Assembly: GCF_022179125.1 (NCBI RefSeq)
Contig: NZ_BPQG01000079.1
Span: 1 to 64,000, forward strand
DNA length: 64,000 nt
Reading direction: 5' to 3'
From: Methylobacterium cerastii
Lineage (GTDB): Bacteria; Pseudomonadota; Alphaproteobacteria; Rhizobiales; Beijerinckiaceae
This document shows, piece by piece, positions 47,251-60,228 of this stretch; the stretch's first letter is position 1; the number at the start of each line of letters is the position of its first letter. The position numbers and the translations under genes were made by a program. Below the pieces are notes generated by a model. It searched no databases. It was not told the DNA's origin and was given only the letters and a program-made list of their open reading frames with translations.

Positions 47251-48132
47251 GTGAAAACACAGATCTTTCCGGACCCCGACCGTCCCGTTTCGGCACAGCC
47301 CGAGAAAGCCGTTTCCCCGGAAGCGGTTGGCCTGCCGGCCGGCACTGAATCGCCCGCGCCCGAGACCGCTGCGGCGGCCTCGGACCCGGCAAAGCCTGCC
47401 GACCCCGCCCCGGCGACCGAGCCTGCCGAGCCGGCCAAGCCCGCCGCCAAGCCTTCCACCCCGCGCGCCCTCGCCTTCCGGGGCCGTGCGTTCAAGGCGA
47501 TGGCGCTGAAGCCCGAAGCGCCGCTCGCCGATTGGCTGGCAGACCTCGACGCGGCGCTGAAGCGCTCGCCGACCCTGTTCGACGGACGCGCGATCATCCT
47601 CGATCTCGGCGCCCTTCGCCCGGACCACGAAGCGCTTCAGGCGCTCGTCGCCGACCTCATCGGCCGCCGCGTCCGCATCCTCGGCTTCGAGGGCGTGGAG
47701 AGCATCGCGGCCGGCCTGCCGCCGCTGCTGATCGGCGGACGCCCGGCCAGCAACCTGGACCTGCCCGACCTCGCGTTGCCGAAGGTCCCGGAGGAGCCGG
47801 TCTCGACCTCGATCACGATCGAGGGCTCGGTCCGCTCCGGGCAGACGGTGGTTCATCCCACCGGGGACGTCACGGTGATGGGCTCGGTCTCTTCCGGCGC
47901 CGAGATCCTGGCCGGCGGCTCGATCCACATCTACGGCGCGCTCCGCGGCCGGGCGATCGCGGGCGCCGCCCGCAACCCGCGCGCGCGCATCTACTGCCGC
48001 AAGTTCCAGCCCGAGCTGCTCGGGATCGATCGCCTCGTCCGCACGGCCGAGGACATCGGAACGCAGCTCCAGGGCAAACCCGCACAGATCTGGCTCGACG
48101 GCGGCGCGATCCGCATGGCGGGTTTGGACTGA
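47251..48132 (+). CDS. minC: septum-site protein MinC, second paralogue
   Basis: This 293-residue MinC has a Pro/Ala/Glu-rich disordered N-terminal extension of about 70 residues before the conserved N domain (LAFRGRAFKAMALKPEAPL). The C domain has VRSGQTVVHPTGDVTVMG and GSIHIYGALRGRAIAGAA, closely matching the copy upstream. The GTG start follows AAGGA. It is nearest to minD (53-base gap) and is probably the main MinC; the two copies differ most in the N domain, which contacts FtsZ. Confidence 0.92.
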   Translation: MKTQIFPDPDRPVSAQPEKAVSPEAVGLPAGTESPAPETAAAASDPAKPADPAPATEPAEPAKPAAKPSTPRALAFRGRAFKAMALKPEAPLADWLADLDAALKRSPTLFDGRAIILDLGALRPDHEALQALVADLIGRRVRILGFEGVESIAAGLPPLLIGGRPASNLDLPDLALPKVPEEPVSTSITIEGSVRSGQTVVHPTGDVTVMGSVSSGAEILAGGSIHIYGALRGRAIAGAARNPRARIYCRKFQPELLGIDRLVRTAEDIGTQLQGKPAQIWLDGGAIRMAGLD

Positions 48133-48185
48133 CCTACGAAATCTCAGAACTCGATCCGATCACCGCAGATCAAGGAGCGACACGC

Positions 48186-49001
48186 GTGGCAAAGGTTTTG
48201 GTCGTCACATCGGGCAAGGGCGGCGTCGGCAAGACGACGACCACGGCGGCACTCGGTGCCGCGATCGCGCAGGGAGGACAGAGCGTCTGCGTCGTCGACT
48301 TCGACGTCGGCCTGCGCAACCTCGACCTCGTCATGGGGGCCGAGCGCCGGGTCGTCTACGACCTGATCAACGTCGTCAACGGCGACGCCAAGCTCAACCA
48401 GGCGGTGATCCGCGACAAGCGGCTCGAGACCCTGCACCTGCTGCCGGCCTCGCAGACCCGCGACAAGGACGCGCTGACCGACGAGGGCGTCGCCCGCGTC
48501 ATGGAAGAGTTGCGCGAGAAGTTCGACTGGGTGATCTGCGATTCGCCCGCCGGCATCGAGCGCGGCGCCCAGCTCGCCATGCGCCACGCCGACGTCGCGG
48601 TGGTGGTGACCAACCCGGAAGTCTCGTCGGTGCGCGATTCCGACCGGATCATCGGCCTGCTCGACTCGAAGACGGTCAAGGCCGAGCGCGGCGAGAACAT
48701 GGACAAGCACCTGATCCTCACCCGCTACGACCCCAGCCGGGCCGACCGCGGCGACATGCTCAAGGTCGAAGACGTCCTCGAAATCCTGTCGATCCCGCTG
48801 CTGGCGATCATCCCCGAGAGCCAGGAGGTGCTTCGCGCCTCGAACGTCGGCTGCCCGGTCACGCTGAACAACCCGCTCTGCGCGCCCGCCCGCGCCTACA
48901 CCGACGCCGTGCGCCGGCTCAAGGGCGAGACGCTGCCGATGACGATGCCGACGGACCGCAAGTCCTTCCTCGACAAGCTTTTCCTGCGGAGGGCGGCATG
49001 A
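48186..49001 (+). CDS. minD: septum-site ATPase MinD
   Basis: This 271-residue ATPase binds the membrane in its ATP form, recruits MinC and oscillates with MinE. The deviant Walker A is VTSGKGGVGKTTTTAA near the start, followed by VDFDVGLRNLD and ICDSPAGIERGA. The C-terminal amphipathic membrane helix is FLDKLFLRR. GTG was chosen with AAGGAG 8 bases upstream. minE overlaps its stop (ATGA). Confidence 0.97.
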   Translation: MAKVLVVTSGKGGVGKTTTTAALGAAIAQGGQSVCVVDFDVGLRNLDLVMGAERRVVYDLINVVNGDAKLNQAVIRDKRLETLHLLPASQTRDKDALTDEGVARVMEELREKFDWVICDSPAGIERGAQLAMRHADVAVVVTNPEVSSVRDSDRIIGLLDSKTVKAERGENMDKHLILTRYDPSRADRGDMLKVEDVLEILSIPLLAIIPESQEVLRASNVGCPVTLNNPLCAPARAYTDAVRRLKGETLPMTMPTDRKSFLDKLFLRRAA

Positions 49002-49333
49002 CCCTCCTCGGCCTCTTCAACAAGCGCGCCTCCGGCTCCGTCGCCCGCGAGCGCCTCCAACTGATCCTCGCCCACGAGCGGTCCGAGACCGGCCAGCCCG
49101 ACCTCGTTATCACGCTCCGCGAGGAGATCCTGGCCGTCATCGCCAAGCACGTCTCGGTCGAGCGCGACAAGGTGAAGATCACGCTGGAGCGCGGCGAGGG
49201 CGTCTCGACGCTGGGCCTCGACATCGAGCTCCCGCTCACGGCCGCCAAAGGACGCAACGAGGTGCGCACCGAAACGCGCGCCGACGCGAAGTCCGAGAAG
49301 GCGATGCCGGAGAAGCGCAAGCAGGCTGCCTGA
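48998..49333 (+). CDS. minE: cell division topological specificity factor MinE
   Basis: This 111-residue protein stimulates MinD ATPase and drives the pole-to-pole pattern. The N-terminal membrane and MinD-binding segment is LLGLFNKRASGSVARERLQL, followed by the topological domain (EEILAVIAKHVSVERDKVKI). The C-terminus has a charged Lys/Glu-rich tail beyond the E. coli length. It is coupled to minD and ends at a terminator. Confidence 0.96.
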   Translation: MTLLGLFNKRASGSVARERLQLILAHERSETGQPDLVITLREEILAVIAKHVSVERDKVKITLERGEGVSTLGLDIELPLTAAKGRNEVRTETRADAKSEKAMPEKRKQAA

Positions 49334-49349
49334 CGCCGAACCCCAACAC

Positions 49350-49383
49350 AAAGCCCGCGGATCGAAAGGTTCGCGGGCTTTTT
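49350..49383 (+). terminator. rho-independent terminator of the min operon
   Basis: The stem AAGCCCGCG/CGCGGGCTT is followed by TTT, 17 bases after the minE stop. Confidence 0.9.
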
Positions 49384-49492
49384 CGCGCATGCAAGACCAT
49401 GGGCGACGCTCGCGATGCGTCGCGAATCGGTGACGGAACGATCGAGGCCGCAGGGCATTCTTAGGCACCCCTTTCGGGTCTTGGAGATTGCA

Positions 49493-49891
49493 ATGCGTCG
49501 TCTGATCCTGGCATCCATGGTCGCCCTCACCGTCTCCGGCGCGGCGTTCGCCGCCGAGCAGACCACCCCGACCACGGCCGCGAAGTTCGTGCCGGTGCCG
49601 CAGGATGCGGTGCTGAGCTACAACCTGATCGGCCTCAACGTGATGGACGGCTCGAACAACAACGTCGGCGAGATCAAGGATCTCGCGATGGAGCACGGCA
49701 AGCTCACCAGCTACATCATCTCCGTCGGCGGCTTCCTCGGCATGGGCGAGCGCTACGTCTCGGTCGAGCCGGCCTCCGTTGCGCTCGGCTACGACGAGGG
49801 CGCGAAGAAGTGGAAGGCGATCATCGGCGCCACCAAGGATCAGCTCAAGGCTGCGCCCGAGTTCAAGTACGACGGCAAGTTCAAGCGCTGA
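49493..49891 (+). CDS. exported PRC-barrel domain protein
   Basis: This 132-residue protein has a signal peptide (MRRLILASMVALTVSGAAFA, cleavage likely before AEQTT) and one PRC-barrel domain (YNLIGLNVMDGSNNNVGEIK and SVGGFLGMGERYVSVE). PRC-barrel proteins of this periplasmic kind are abundant in Methylobacterium; function is not established. TTGGAG lies about 7 bases before the ATG. It is monocistronic between two terminators. Confidence 0.88.
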   Translation: MRRLILASMVALTVSGAAFAAEQTTPTTAAKFVPVPQDAVLSYNLIGLNVMDGSNNNVGEIKDLAMEHGKLTSYIISVGGFLGMGERYVSVEPASVALGYDEGAKKWKAIIGATKDQLKAAPEFKYDGKFKR

Positions 49892-49923
49892 GGCTCGCGC
49901 CTCTTAACTGGATATCTTGTGAT

Positions 49924-49955
49924 GAAGCCCGCGGATCGTAGGATCCGCGGGCTTC
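49924..49955 (+). terminator. rho-independent terminator after the PRC-barrel gene
   Basis: A perfect 14-bp stem (GAAGCCCGCGGATC and complement) with a 4-nt loop is followed by GTCTTTTC. It may also end the convergent hydrolase transcript. Confidence 0.9.
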
Positions 49956-49984
49956 GTCTTTTCAGGTCTCGGAACGGCGTCTTC

Positions 49985-50869
49985 TCAGGCGCGCAGGAAC
50001 GCGACGAGGGATGCGTTCACCGCGTCGGCCGCATCGTGCTGCACCCAGTGCGTCGCCTCCGGGTACCATTCGATACGTCCGTCGTCGCAAAGCTCGAGGC
50101 TCGCCTCGGCGAGGCCGCTCCCCAAAGCGTGGTCGCGGCGGCCCCACAGGATCAGCGTCGGCGCCGTCACCCGCGGCGCGGCGCTCGCCCGCGGCAGGCG
50201 CAGCGCGCGGTACCAGTTCAGCATGCCGGTCATCGCGCCGGGCTTCGCCCAGGCAGCGGCGTAAAGATCGAGGTCGGCGTCGGTGAAGCTGCCCTTTCGG
50301 CTGGTCGTCGCCAGCGCCTGCCGCAGCACGGCGCAGTCGTTCGCGGTCAGACGCTTCTCGGGCAGGTGCGGGATCTGGAAGAATGCGACATAGGCGCTGC
50401 GCAGCATCTGCGTCGGATGCCGCCGGATGTAGGGGCCGAAGATCGCGGGATGCGGCGCGTTGAGGATCGCCAGACGCTCGATCCGCTCGGGGTAGAACGA
50501 GGCAGTCCACCACGCGACCAGCCCACCCCAATCGTGCGCGACGAGGCGGAATTTCGCGAAACGGTAATGGTCGGCGAGCTCGATCACGTCGGCGGCGAGC
50601 CGGTCGAGGTGGTAGGCGGCGATGCCCCCGGGCTTGTCGCTGAGATTGTAACCGCGCTGGTCCGGTAGGACGAGGCGCAGGCCCGCCTCCGAGAGGGGGC
50701 CGATCTGGCGGCGCCAGCCGTACCAGAACTCCGGGAAGCCGTGCAGCACGATGGTGGGGAGGCCGGCGGACGGTCCGGCCTCCGCCACGTGCAGGCGGAT
50801 GCTCGGGAGGGAGACCGACGAAGTCCGAACCGAATCGAGCAACGCGACCTCCTCCGCATCAAACAGCAT
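49985..50869 (-). CDS. alpha/beta hydrolase, epoxide hydrolase-like
   Basis: This 294-residue alpha/beta hydrolase has the oxyanion motif HGFPEFWYGW, the nucleophile in VAHDWGGLVAWW (Asp, as in epoxide hydrolases and haloalkane dehalogenases), an acid near LILWGRRDHALG and the catalytic His in ATHWVQHD. The cap has a Tyr (NWYRALRLP) suited to epoxide opening. The natural substrate is unknown. It lies 36 bases downstream of glgB on the same strand, so it may be co-transcribed with the glucan operon. Confidence 0.88.
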   Translation of the reverse strand: MLFDAEEVALLDSVRTSSVSLPSIRLHVAEAGPSAGLPTIVLHGFPEFWYGWRRQIGPLSEAGLRLVLPDQRGYNLSDKPGGIAAYHLDRLAADVIELADHYRFAKFRLVAHDWGGLVAWWTASFYPERIERLAILNAPHPAIFGPYIRRHPTQMLRSAYVAFFQIPHLPEKRLTANDCAVLRQALATTSRKGSFTDADLDLYAAAWAKPGAMTGMLNWYRALRLPRASAAPRVTAPTLILWGRRDHALGSGLAEASLELCDDGRIEWYPEATHWVQHDAADAVNASLVAFLRA

Positions 50870-50905
50870 GGGCGGCCGCAGCTTGCGGCGCGGCCGCCCT
50901 TGTCG

Positions 50906-53194
50906 TCAGCCCTCGCGAACGAAGATCATGGTCGAGAGCGGCGGCAGGGTCAGGCTCAGGGAATGCGCCTGGCCATGGCTCTGCGTCGCGTCGGCCTCAC
51001 GGCCGCCCATGTTGCCCACGTTCGAGCCGCCGTAGATGCCGGCATCCGAGTTGAACGCCTCACGGTAGTAACCCGCCGCCGGCACGCCGACGCGGTAGTT
51101 CTCGCGCGGCACCGGGGTGAAGTTCGAGACGACGAGGGCGATCTGGCCGGCCTCGCGGCCCTTGCGCGCCCAGGCGATGACGCTGTTGTCCTGGTCGTCC
51201 GCCACCAGCCATTGGAAGCCCGCAGCCTCGGTGTCGCGGCTGTGGAGCGCCGGCGTCGAGACGTAGAGGTGGTTGAGGTCGCGGATCACGTCCTTCACGC
51301 CGGCGTGGGCCGGGTCGTCGAGCAGGTGCCAGTCGAGCGACTGGTTGTGGTTCCACTCACGCTCCTGGCCGAACTCGCCGCCCATGAAGAGCAGCTTCTT
51401 GCCCGGGTGTCCCCACATGAAGCCGAAATACGCGCGCAGGTTCGCGAACTTCTGCCACCGATCGCCGGGCATCTTACCGAGCAGCGAGCCCTTCCCGTGC
51501 ACGACCTCGTCGTGGGACAGCGGCAGGATGAAGTTCTCGGAGAAGGCGTAGAGCAGCCCAAAGGTCAAGTCGTGGTGGTGGTAGCGCCGGTGGATCGGAT
51601 CGGTCGAGACGAAGTTCAGGGTGTCGTGCATCCACCCCATGTTCCACTTGAAGCCGAAGCCGAGCCCCCCGGTATAGGTCGGGTGCGAGACGCCGGGCCA
51701 GGAGGTGGATTCCTCGGCGACCGTGATGGTGCCGGGGGCGTGGCTGTAGGTCGCCTCGTTGGTCTTGCGCAGGAACTCGATCGCATCGAGGTTCTCGTTG
51801 CCGCCGTACTGGTTCGGAATCCACTCGCCCTGGCGGCGCGAGTAGTCGAGGTAGAGCATCGAGGCGACGGCATCCACGCGCAGGCCGTCGAGGTGGTAGT
51901 GCTCGAGCCAGAACCGGGCGTTGGCGGCGAGGAACGTCGCCACCTCGGCGCGGCCGAAATTGTAGATGTAGGTGCCCCAATCCTGGTGGAAGCCCTGGCG
52001 CGGGTCGGCGTGCTCGTAGAGGTGCGTACCGTCGAACTGGCCGAGCCCATGCGCGTCGAGCGGGAAGTGGCCGGGCACCCAGTCGAGCATCACGCCGATG
52101 CCGGCCGCGTGCGCCGCGTTCACGAACGCCGCGAAGTCGTCCGGGGTGCCGTGGCGGCTCGTCGGCGCGAACAGCGACACCGGCTGATAGCCCCACGATC
52201 CGTCGAACGGGAACTCCGTGATCGGCAGCATCTCGATATGGGTGAAGCCCATCTCCTTGACGTAGGGGATCAGCCGCTCGCCCAACTCCTTGTAGGTGAG
52301 GTAGCGGTTGCCCTCGCCGGGCACCCGCGCCCACGAGCCGAGGTGGACCTCGTAGATCGAGATCGGCGCGTGCCGCGGGTCCTTCTCGCCGCGCGTCTCC
52401 ATCCAGGCCTTGTCGTGCCAGGCGGGCTCGCTCGTGCCCTGCAGCACGGAGGCGGTCTGTGGCGGGTGCTGGGCGGCGAAGGCGACCGGGTCGGCCTTCA
52501 GCGGCAGCAGCGACCCGTCGGGGCCGCGGATCTCGAACTTGTAGTTCTGGCCGGCCTTGAGCCCTGGTACGAACAGCTCCCAGAGGCCGCCGTTCTTCCA
52601 GAGGCGCATCGGATGGCGGCGCCCGTCCCACTCGTTGAAATCGCCGACGACGCTCACGCGCTTGGCGTTCGGGGCCCAGACCGCGAAGCGGAAGCCGTCG
52701 ATGCCGTCGAGGCAGCCGAGCTGTGCGCCGAGGATCTTGTAGACGAGGTTGGTGCCGACCTCGCGCAGGGTGTCGACGTCGTGCTGCTCCAGCGACGAAC
52801 CGAAGCCGTAGGGGTCGTGCCGGCGGCGCTTGGCCCCATCCCAGGTCTCGACCTCGATCTCGTAGAGCGGCCGGCCCTGGCTCTCGACCTTCGCGACCCA
52901 GAACCCTTCCGGGTGGCGCCGCTCGAACGGCACCGCGTCGCCGCCGACGATCAACGCAGCGGACTTGGCCTCCGGCAGGACGGCACGAACCTCCCAGGTG
53001 CCGGGTCCGACCTGGTGCGGACCGAGCACGCTGAAGGCGTCGCCATGGTTGGCGGCCATCACCGCCGCGATCGCATCGGGATGGACGCCGTGCGCCGCCC
53101 CCGCCGGCGCGGAGCCGGACGAGGGGACATTCGAGACCTGGTTCGTGTCCGACGGGTCGGAGCGGGTCGCGAAGGTCTGGTCGATGGCCGTCAT
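50906..53194 (-). CDS. glgB: 1,4-alpha-glucan branching enzyme GlgB
   Basis: This 762-residue GH13 enzyme introduces alpha-1,6 branches in glycogen-type glucan. It has an N-terminal CBM48 region ([23 protein letters not shown]), the catalytic barrel with nucleophile Asp441 ([17 protein letters not shown]), acid Glu in [11 protein letters not shown] and Asp in [10 protein letters not shown], and a C-terminal beta domain. The ATG is preceded by GAGG 7 bases upstream. It is the last glucan gene after treS-maltokinase, and in the GlgE route it branches the new glucan. Confidence 0.97.
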   Translation of the reverse strand: MTAIDQTFATRSDPSDTNQVSNVPSSGSAPAGAAHGVHPDAIAAVMAANHGDAFSVLGPHQVGPGTWEVRAVLPEAKSAALIVGGDAVPFERRHPEGFWVAKVESQGRPLYEIEVETWDGAKRRRHDPYGFGSSLEQHDVDTLREVGTNLVYKILGAQLGCLDGIDGFRFAVWAPNAKRVSVVGDFNEWDGRRHPMRLWKNGGLWELFVPGLKAGQNYKFEIRGPDGSLLPLKADPVAFAAQHPPQTASVLQGTSEPAWHDKAWMETRGEKDPRHAPISIYEVHLGSWARVPGEGNRYLTYKELGERLIPYVKEMGFTHIEMLPITEFPFDGSWGYQPVSLFAPTSRHGTPDDFAAFVNAAHAAGIGVMLDWVPGHFPLDAHGLGQFDGTHLYEHADPRQGFHQDWGTYIYNFGRAEVATFLAANARFWLEHYHLDGLRVDAVASMLYLDYSRRQGEWIPNQYGGNENLDAIEFLRKTNEATYSHAPGTITVAEESTSWPGVSHPTYTGGLGFGFKWNMGWMHDTLNFVSTDPIHRRYHHHDLTFGLLYAFSENFILPLSHDEVVHGKGSLLGKMPGDRWQKFANLRAYFGFMWGHPGKKLLFMGGEFGQEREWNHNQSLDWHLLDDPAHAGVKDVIRDLNHLYVSTPALHSRDTEAAGFQWLVADDQDNSVIAWARKGREAGQIALVVSNFTPVPRENYRVGVPAAGYYREAFNSDAGIYGGSNVGNMGGREADATQSHGQAHSLSLTLPPLSTMIFVREG

Positions 53195-53314
53195 TCAGGT
53201 GCCTCTCTCGGGTGACCGGGGCCGCGCCCGAATGGGTCGGGCGAGGGCCTCAAGTCCGTCAGTCTCCGCGCGGGCCGGGGAGGCCGTTTTCGCCCCGTCG
53301 GCCCGCGCCTTGGA

Positions 53315-56578
<3,264 letters not shown>

Positions 56579-56737
56579 CGCGTCGTTGCCTCGCACGTCG
56601 GATTCAGGGGCTTGTCGGGCCGGTCCCGCACGACGAGGTCGTCACGTGATCGGTGTGCGGCTGTCTAACCGCAGGATGGTGGCGACAGCGCGACCGACAG
56701 GGCCGATCGCGCGCCGTTTCTGGTTACACGGGCGGCT

Positions 56738-59700
56738 TCAGCCCGCAACCCGCTTCGGACGGCTGAGGCGCCAGATCACGCAGGACCGCTCGACCGGATC
56801 GAGGGCGATGCGGTGGGACTTGCCGCGCAACTCGAACGTGTATCCGTCGAGCAGGTCCTCGACCGCCACCGCCCCGCCGTCATCCTCGCCGAGCAGCCAG
56901 AGCGGCACCTCGTAGGTGCATTCCTGGCGGTTCTTCGGGTCGAGGTTGACCATCACGAACACGCAGTTGTCGCGATTGGGCGTGGTCTTGGCGTAGGCGA
57001 TGATCTCGTCGTTGTAGGCGCCGGTGAAGACGACGTTGCGGAAGTCCCAGAGCGCGGGGTTCTCGCGACGGATCTGGTTGAGCTTGACGATGTGCTCGCG
57101 GATGTTGCCGGGGCGGTCGTAGTCCCAGGCCTTCAGCTCGTACTTCTCGGAGTTGAGGTATTCCTCCTTGCCGGGATACGGCGCGGCCTCGCACAGCTCG
57201 AAGCCGTTGTAGATGCCGTAGACCGACGACAGCGTCGCAGCCAGCGTCGCGCGCACGACGAAGCCCGCCCGCCCGCTGGTCTGGAGGTAGTGCGGGTTGA
57301 TGTCCGGCGTGTTGGCGAAGAAGTTCGGGCGGTAGTACTCGCCCATCTTGCCGGCGAGCTCCATCGCGTAGGACGTCAGCTCGGCCTTGGTGTTGCGCCA
57401 AGTGAAGTAGGTGTAGCTCTGCTGGTAGCCGGCCTTGGCGAGCTTCTTCATCATCTTCGGCCGGGTGAAGGCCTCCGCGAGGAAGAGCGCGTCGGGGTAG
57501 CGGCCGTTCACCTCGGCGATCACCCACTCCCAGAACGGGATCGGCTTGGTGTGCGGGTTGTCGATGCGGAAGATGCGCACGCCGCGCGAGCACCAGCCGA
57601 GCAGGATGTCGCGCAGCTCGATCCACAGCGACGGCAGCGCGCCGCCGTAGAAGTGGACGTTCGAGATGTCCTCGTACTTTTTCGGCGGGTTCTCGGCGAA
57701 CTTCAGCGTCCCGTCCGGGCGCCACTCGAACCATTCGGGATGGTTCTTGATCCAGGGGTGGTCGGGCGAGCACTGGATCGCGAAGTCGAGGGCGACCTCC
57801 ATGCCGTGGGCGTGACTCGCCGCGACGAGGCGCTCGAAGTCGGCGAGCGTGCCGAGATCGGGGTGGACCGCTTCGTGGCCTCCCTCCTCGGTGCCGACCG
57901 CGTAGACCGAGCCGACGTCCCCCGGCAGCGCCTTCAGGGTGTTGTTCTTGCCCTTGCGGTTGGTGCGCCCGACCGGATGGATCGGGGTGAAGTACAGCAC
58001 GTCGAAGCCGAGCTCGCGGATCTCCGGCAGGCGGCCGATCACGTCGTCGAAGGTGCCGTGGCGGTTCGCGTCCATCGATTGCGAGCGCGGAAAGATCTCG
58101 TACCAGGCCGAGAACCGGGCCGCGAGACGGTCGGCGATCACCTGCGCGACGACGGGATAGCGCGAGGCGTTCACCCGCTCGGCGTTGCGGCGCACGAGGC
58201 TGGCAGAATCCGGGACGAGGATGCGGTCGAGCTGGGCGGCGGAGCCGGTCTCCTCGGCGCCGAGCGCCGCGACGAGCGCGTGCAGCCGCTCCTTGTCGCG
58301 TCCCTCGGCGAGGTCGGCGGCAGTCTGGACCAGGGTAACGCCCTCGATGGTCTCGAGGCGCACGTCCACTCCGGCGTCACGCTTCTTCAGGGTGTCGCGC
58401 ATCCACGAGGAGAAGCCGTCGCGCCAGCCCTCGATGGTGAACTCGTAGCGGGCGTTCTTCTCCAGCGGGAAATGCCCGGCCCAGCGGTCGTTGTCGACGA
58501 ACGCCATGGGGTCGCGCCGCCACTCGGTCGCGCCGACGACGCGGGAGAGGATCGCGGCGTTCAGGATCTCGTGCCCGTCCGAGAAGATGTCGGCCTCTAC
58601 CGCAAAGCTCTCGCCGACGACGCGCTTGACCGGGGACCGGCCGCCGTCGAGTTCCGGCGCCACCGCCTCGATCACGACGCGGCCCGTGCCGTCCGGCGTG
58701 CCGCGGCTCGGCAGCTTCGTCACCACTGCGGCCTCGGCGCTGATGATCCGCAGCTCGCCGGGCGCCAGGTCGATGGCGCTGCCGGGATGGAAGGCGATCG
58801 GCTCGGCCTCGGGGGTGCGATCGACGAACGGCCCGAGCATGCCGCCGGTGCGGGTGATCAGCGCGCCGGCATCGACCGGCACGGGCTTGTCGGTCGGGTT
58901 GAAGATCAGGATCACGGCGTGCCGCGCGGAGGCCGGGTGCCCGGTGTCGTAGCGGGCGAGCGCGACGAAGTCCGCGTCCGGCGACGAAATCCGCGCCTGC
59001 GCGCCCTCGACGTTGGCGGCGGGAAGCTCGGCGCGGAGCGCGTTGATCGCGGTGACGTAGGCCGAGATGTCGATTCCGGTGTCCGACTCGCGGTCGGCCG
59101 GCGTTGTGTCGACGACGTGGACCGGGCGGCGATAGCCCCATTCGTAGCCGATCGGCATCAGCACGCCGGCCGAGTAGAACGCGGCCAGCGCGTAGCGGCT
59201 GCGCAGCTGCGCGGCGACGGCGTCTGCCGCGCCCGTCACCTTGGCCGCCAGACGCGGCATGTCGTGGTTCTCGGGGAACGCGATCGAGGGGGCGATGACG
59301 CGCAGGCGCTCGTACTGCTCCAGCGCCCAGGGCTTCTTCAGGTCCCACCACGCGAACGAGTTGAACAGGTAGTCGAAGCCCGCCCCGGCCGTGGCCCTCG
59401 CCTCCTCGAAGGTGCAGCCCAGCGTCTCGGCGGCAAAGAGGCAGCCGGCCTCGCGTGCCTTGGACTGGCCGATCAGGGCGCGCCAGGTCTCCGGCGGTAC
59501 CTTGTAGGCGGCGTCGCAGCGGAAGCCGGCGACGCCGAGGCCCTGGAGGTGGGCGATGTAGGCGTCCCAGATCCGGGTCAGCTCGTTGCGCGGACCTTCG
59601 GAATGGTAGTCGAGCTCGGCCAAGTCGCCCCAGACGGTGCGGATCGTCGGGTCGTCGGGATCGACCGCCGCCGGGCTCGCGATCGAGCCGTCGGCCTCCT

Positions 59701-60136
59701 TGACGAACAAGTCCGGCCGCTCGCGGGCGAGGCGTCCGTCGTTGGCGGTGTGGTTGATAACGAGATCGGTCATCACCGACAGGCCGGCCGCCTCGGCCGC
59801 GGCGCAGAAGCGCCGGATCTGCGCGTCGTCGTCGGTGCCGTCGTCGTCGCGGAAGCGGTCGTCGAGGCGCTCCGGGTCGGCGACCGCGTAGAGGCTGCCC
59901 GACCCGCCGGTGGCGTGGAACGGGTTGAGGTAGACCCAATCGAAGCCGAGCTCCGCGATCCGCGGCAGCTCCGCCGTCCAATCCGACACCCGCCCGACGA
60001 GGAGCGGGAACAGGTTGTAGATCCGCGGCCCCAGGACGCGCGCTCCCGAGCCCCCCGTCGCGAGGCCGGCCGGCGGCGAGACGGGGGCCGCCCCGTCCGC
60101 TGCGGCTTTCCTCGATGCGGTTGTTGGTCCGTTCAT
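56738..60136 (-). CDS. glgE: GH13 amylase-like domain fused to maltosyltransferase GlgE
   Basis: This 1132-residue protein has two catalytic parts. The N-terminal GH13-like domain (about 40-480) keeps an apparent nucleophile Asp208 (GFRCDAAYKVPPE), acid Glu in FAAETLGCTF and FPENHDMPRL, so it may be active. The C-terminal GlgE part (about 490-1132) carries FTIEGWRDGFSSW, IHPVGRTNRKGKNN, Asp859 (IFRIDNPHTKP), LFLAEAFTRPK and NTPDINPHYLQTSGR, and extends glucan from maltose 1-phosphate. The ATG at 60136 was chosen because GAGG lies 5 bases upstream. It is between malQ-treY and treS-maltokinase. Confidence 0.93.
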   Translation of the reverse strand: MNGPTTASRKAAADGAAPVSPPAGLATGGSGARVLGPRIYNLFPLLVGRVSDWTAELPRIAELGFDWVYLNPFHATGGSGSLYAVADPERLDDRFRDDDGTDDDAQIRRFCAAAEAAGLSVMTDLVINHTANDGRLARERPDLFVKEADGSIASPAAVDPDDPTIRTVWGDLAELDYHSEGPRNELTRIWDAYIAHLQGLGVAGFRCDAAYKVPPETWRALIGQSKAREAGCLFAAETLGCTFEEARATAGAGFDYLFNSFAWWDLKKPWALEQYERLRVIAPSIAFPENHDMPRLAAKVTGAADAVAAQLRSRYALAAFYSAGVLMPIGYEWGYRRPVHVVDTTPADRESDTGIDISAYVTAINALRAELPAANVEGAQARISSPDADFVALARYDTGHPASARHAVILIFNPTDKPVPVDAGALITRTGGMLGPFVDRTPEAEPIAFHPGSAIDLAPGELRIISAEAAVVTKLPSRGTPDGTGRVVIEAVAPELDGGRSPVKRVVGESFAVEADIFSDGHEILNAAILSRVVGATEWRRDPMAFVDNDRWAGHFPLEKNARYEFTIEGWRDGFSSWMRDTLKKRDAGVDVRLETIEGVTLVQTAADLAEGRDKERLHALVAALGAEETGSAAQLDRILVPDSASLVRRNAERVNASRYPVVAQVIADRLAARFSAWYEIFPRSQSMDANRHGTFDDVIGRLPEIRELGFDVLYFTPIHPVGRTNRKGKNNTLKALPGDVGSVYAVGTEEGGHEAVHPDLGTLADFERLVAASHAHGMEVALDFAIQCSPDHPWIKNHPEWFEWRPDGTLKFAENPPKKYEDISNVHFYGGALPSLWIELRDILLGWCSRGVRIFRIDNPHTKPIPFWEWVIAEVNGRYPDALFLAEAFTRPKMMKKLAKAGYQQSYTYFTWRNTKAELTSYAMELAGKMGEYYRPNFFANTPDINPHYLQTSGRAGFVVRATLAATLSSVYGIYNGFELCEAAPYPGKEEYLNSEKYELKAWDYDRPGNIREHIVKLNQIRRENPALWDFRNVVFTGAYNDEIIAYAKTTPNRDNCVFVMVNLDPKNRQECTYEVPLWLLGEDDGGAVAVEDLLDGYTFELRGKSHRIALDPVERSCVIWRLSRPKRVAG

Positions 60137-60228
60137 GCTGGCCTCGAAAATATGGGATGGCGTCATCGGCTAACGCCCGAATGCCGGGTGCGTGCCGTGC
60201 CCGATGATCCGGCACGGCACGCGGGGTC

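Noticed and set aside
46402-48132. Two minC copies considered as one broken gene
   Set aside because: Each copy has both complete domains, its own start and stop, and no frameshift, so it is a duplication.
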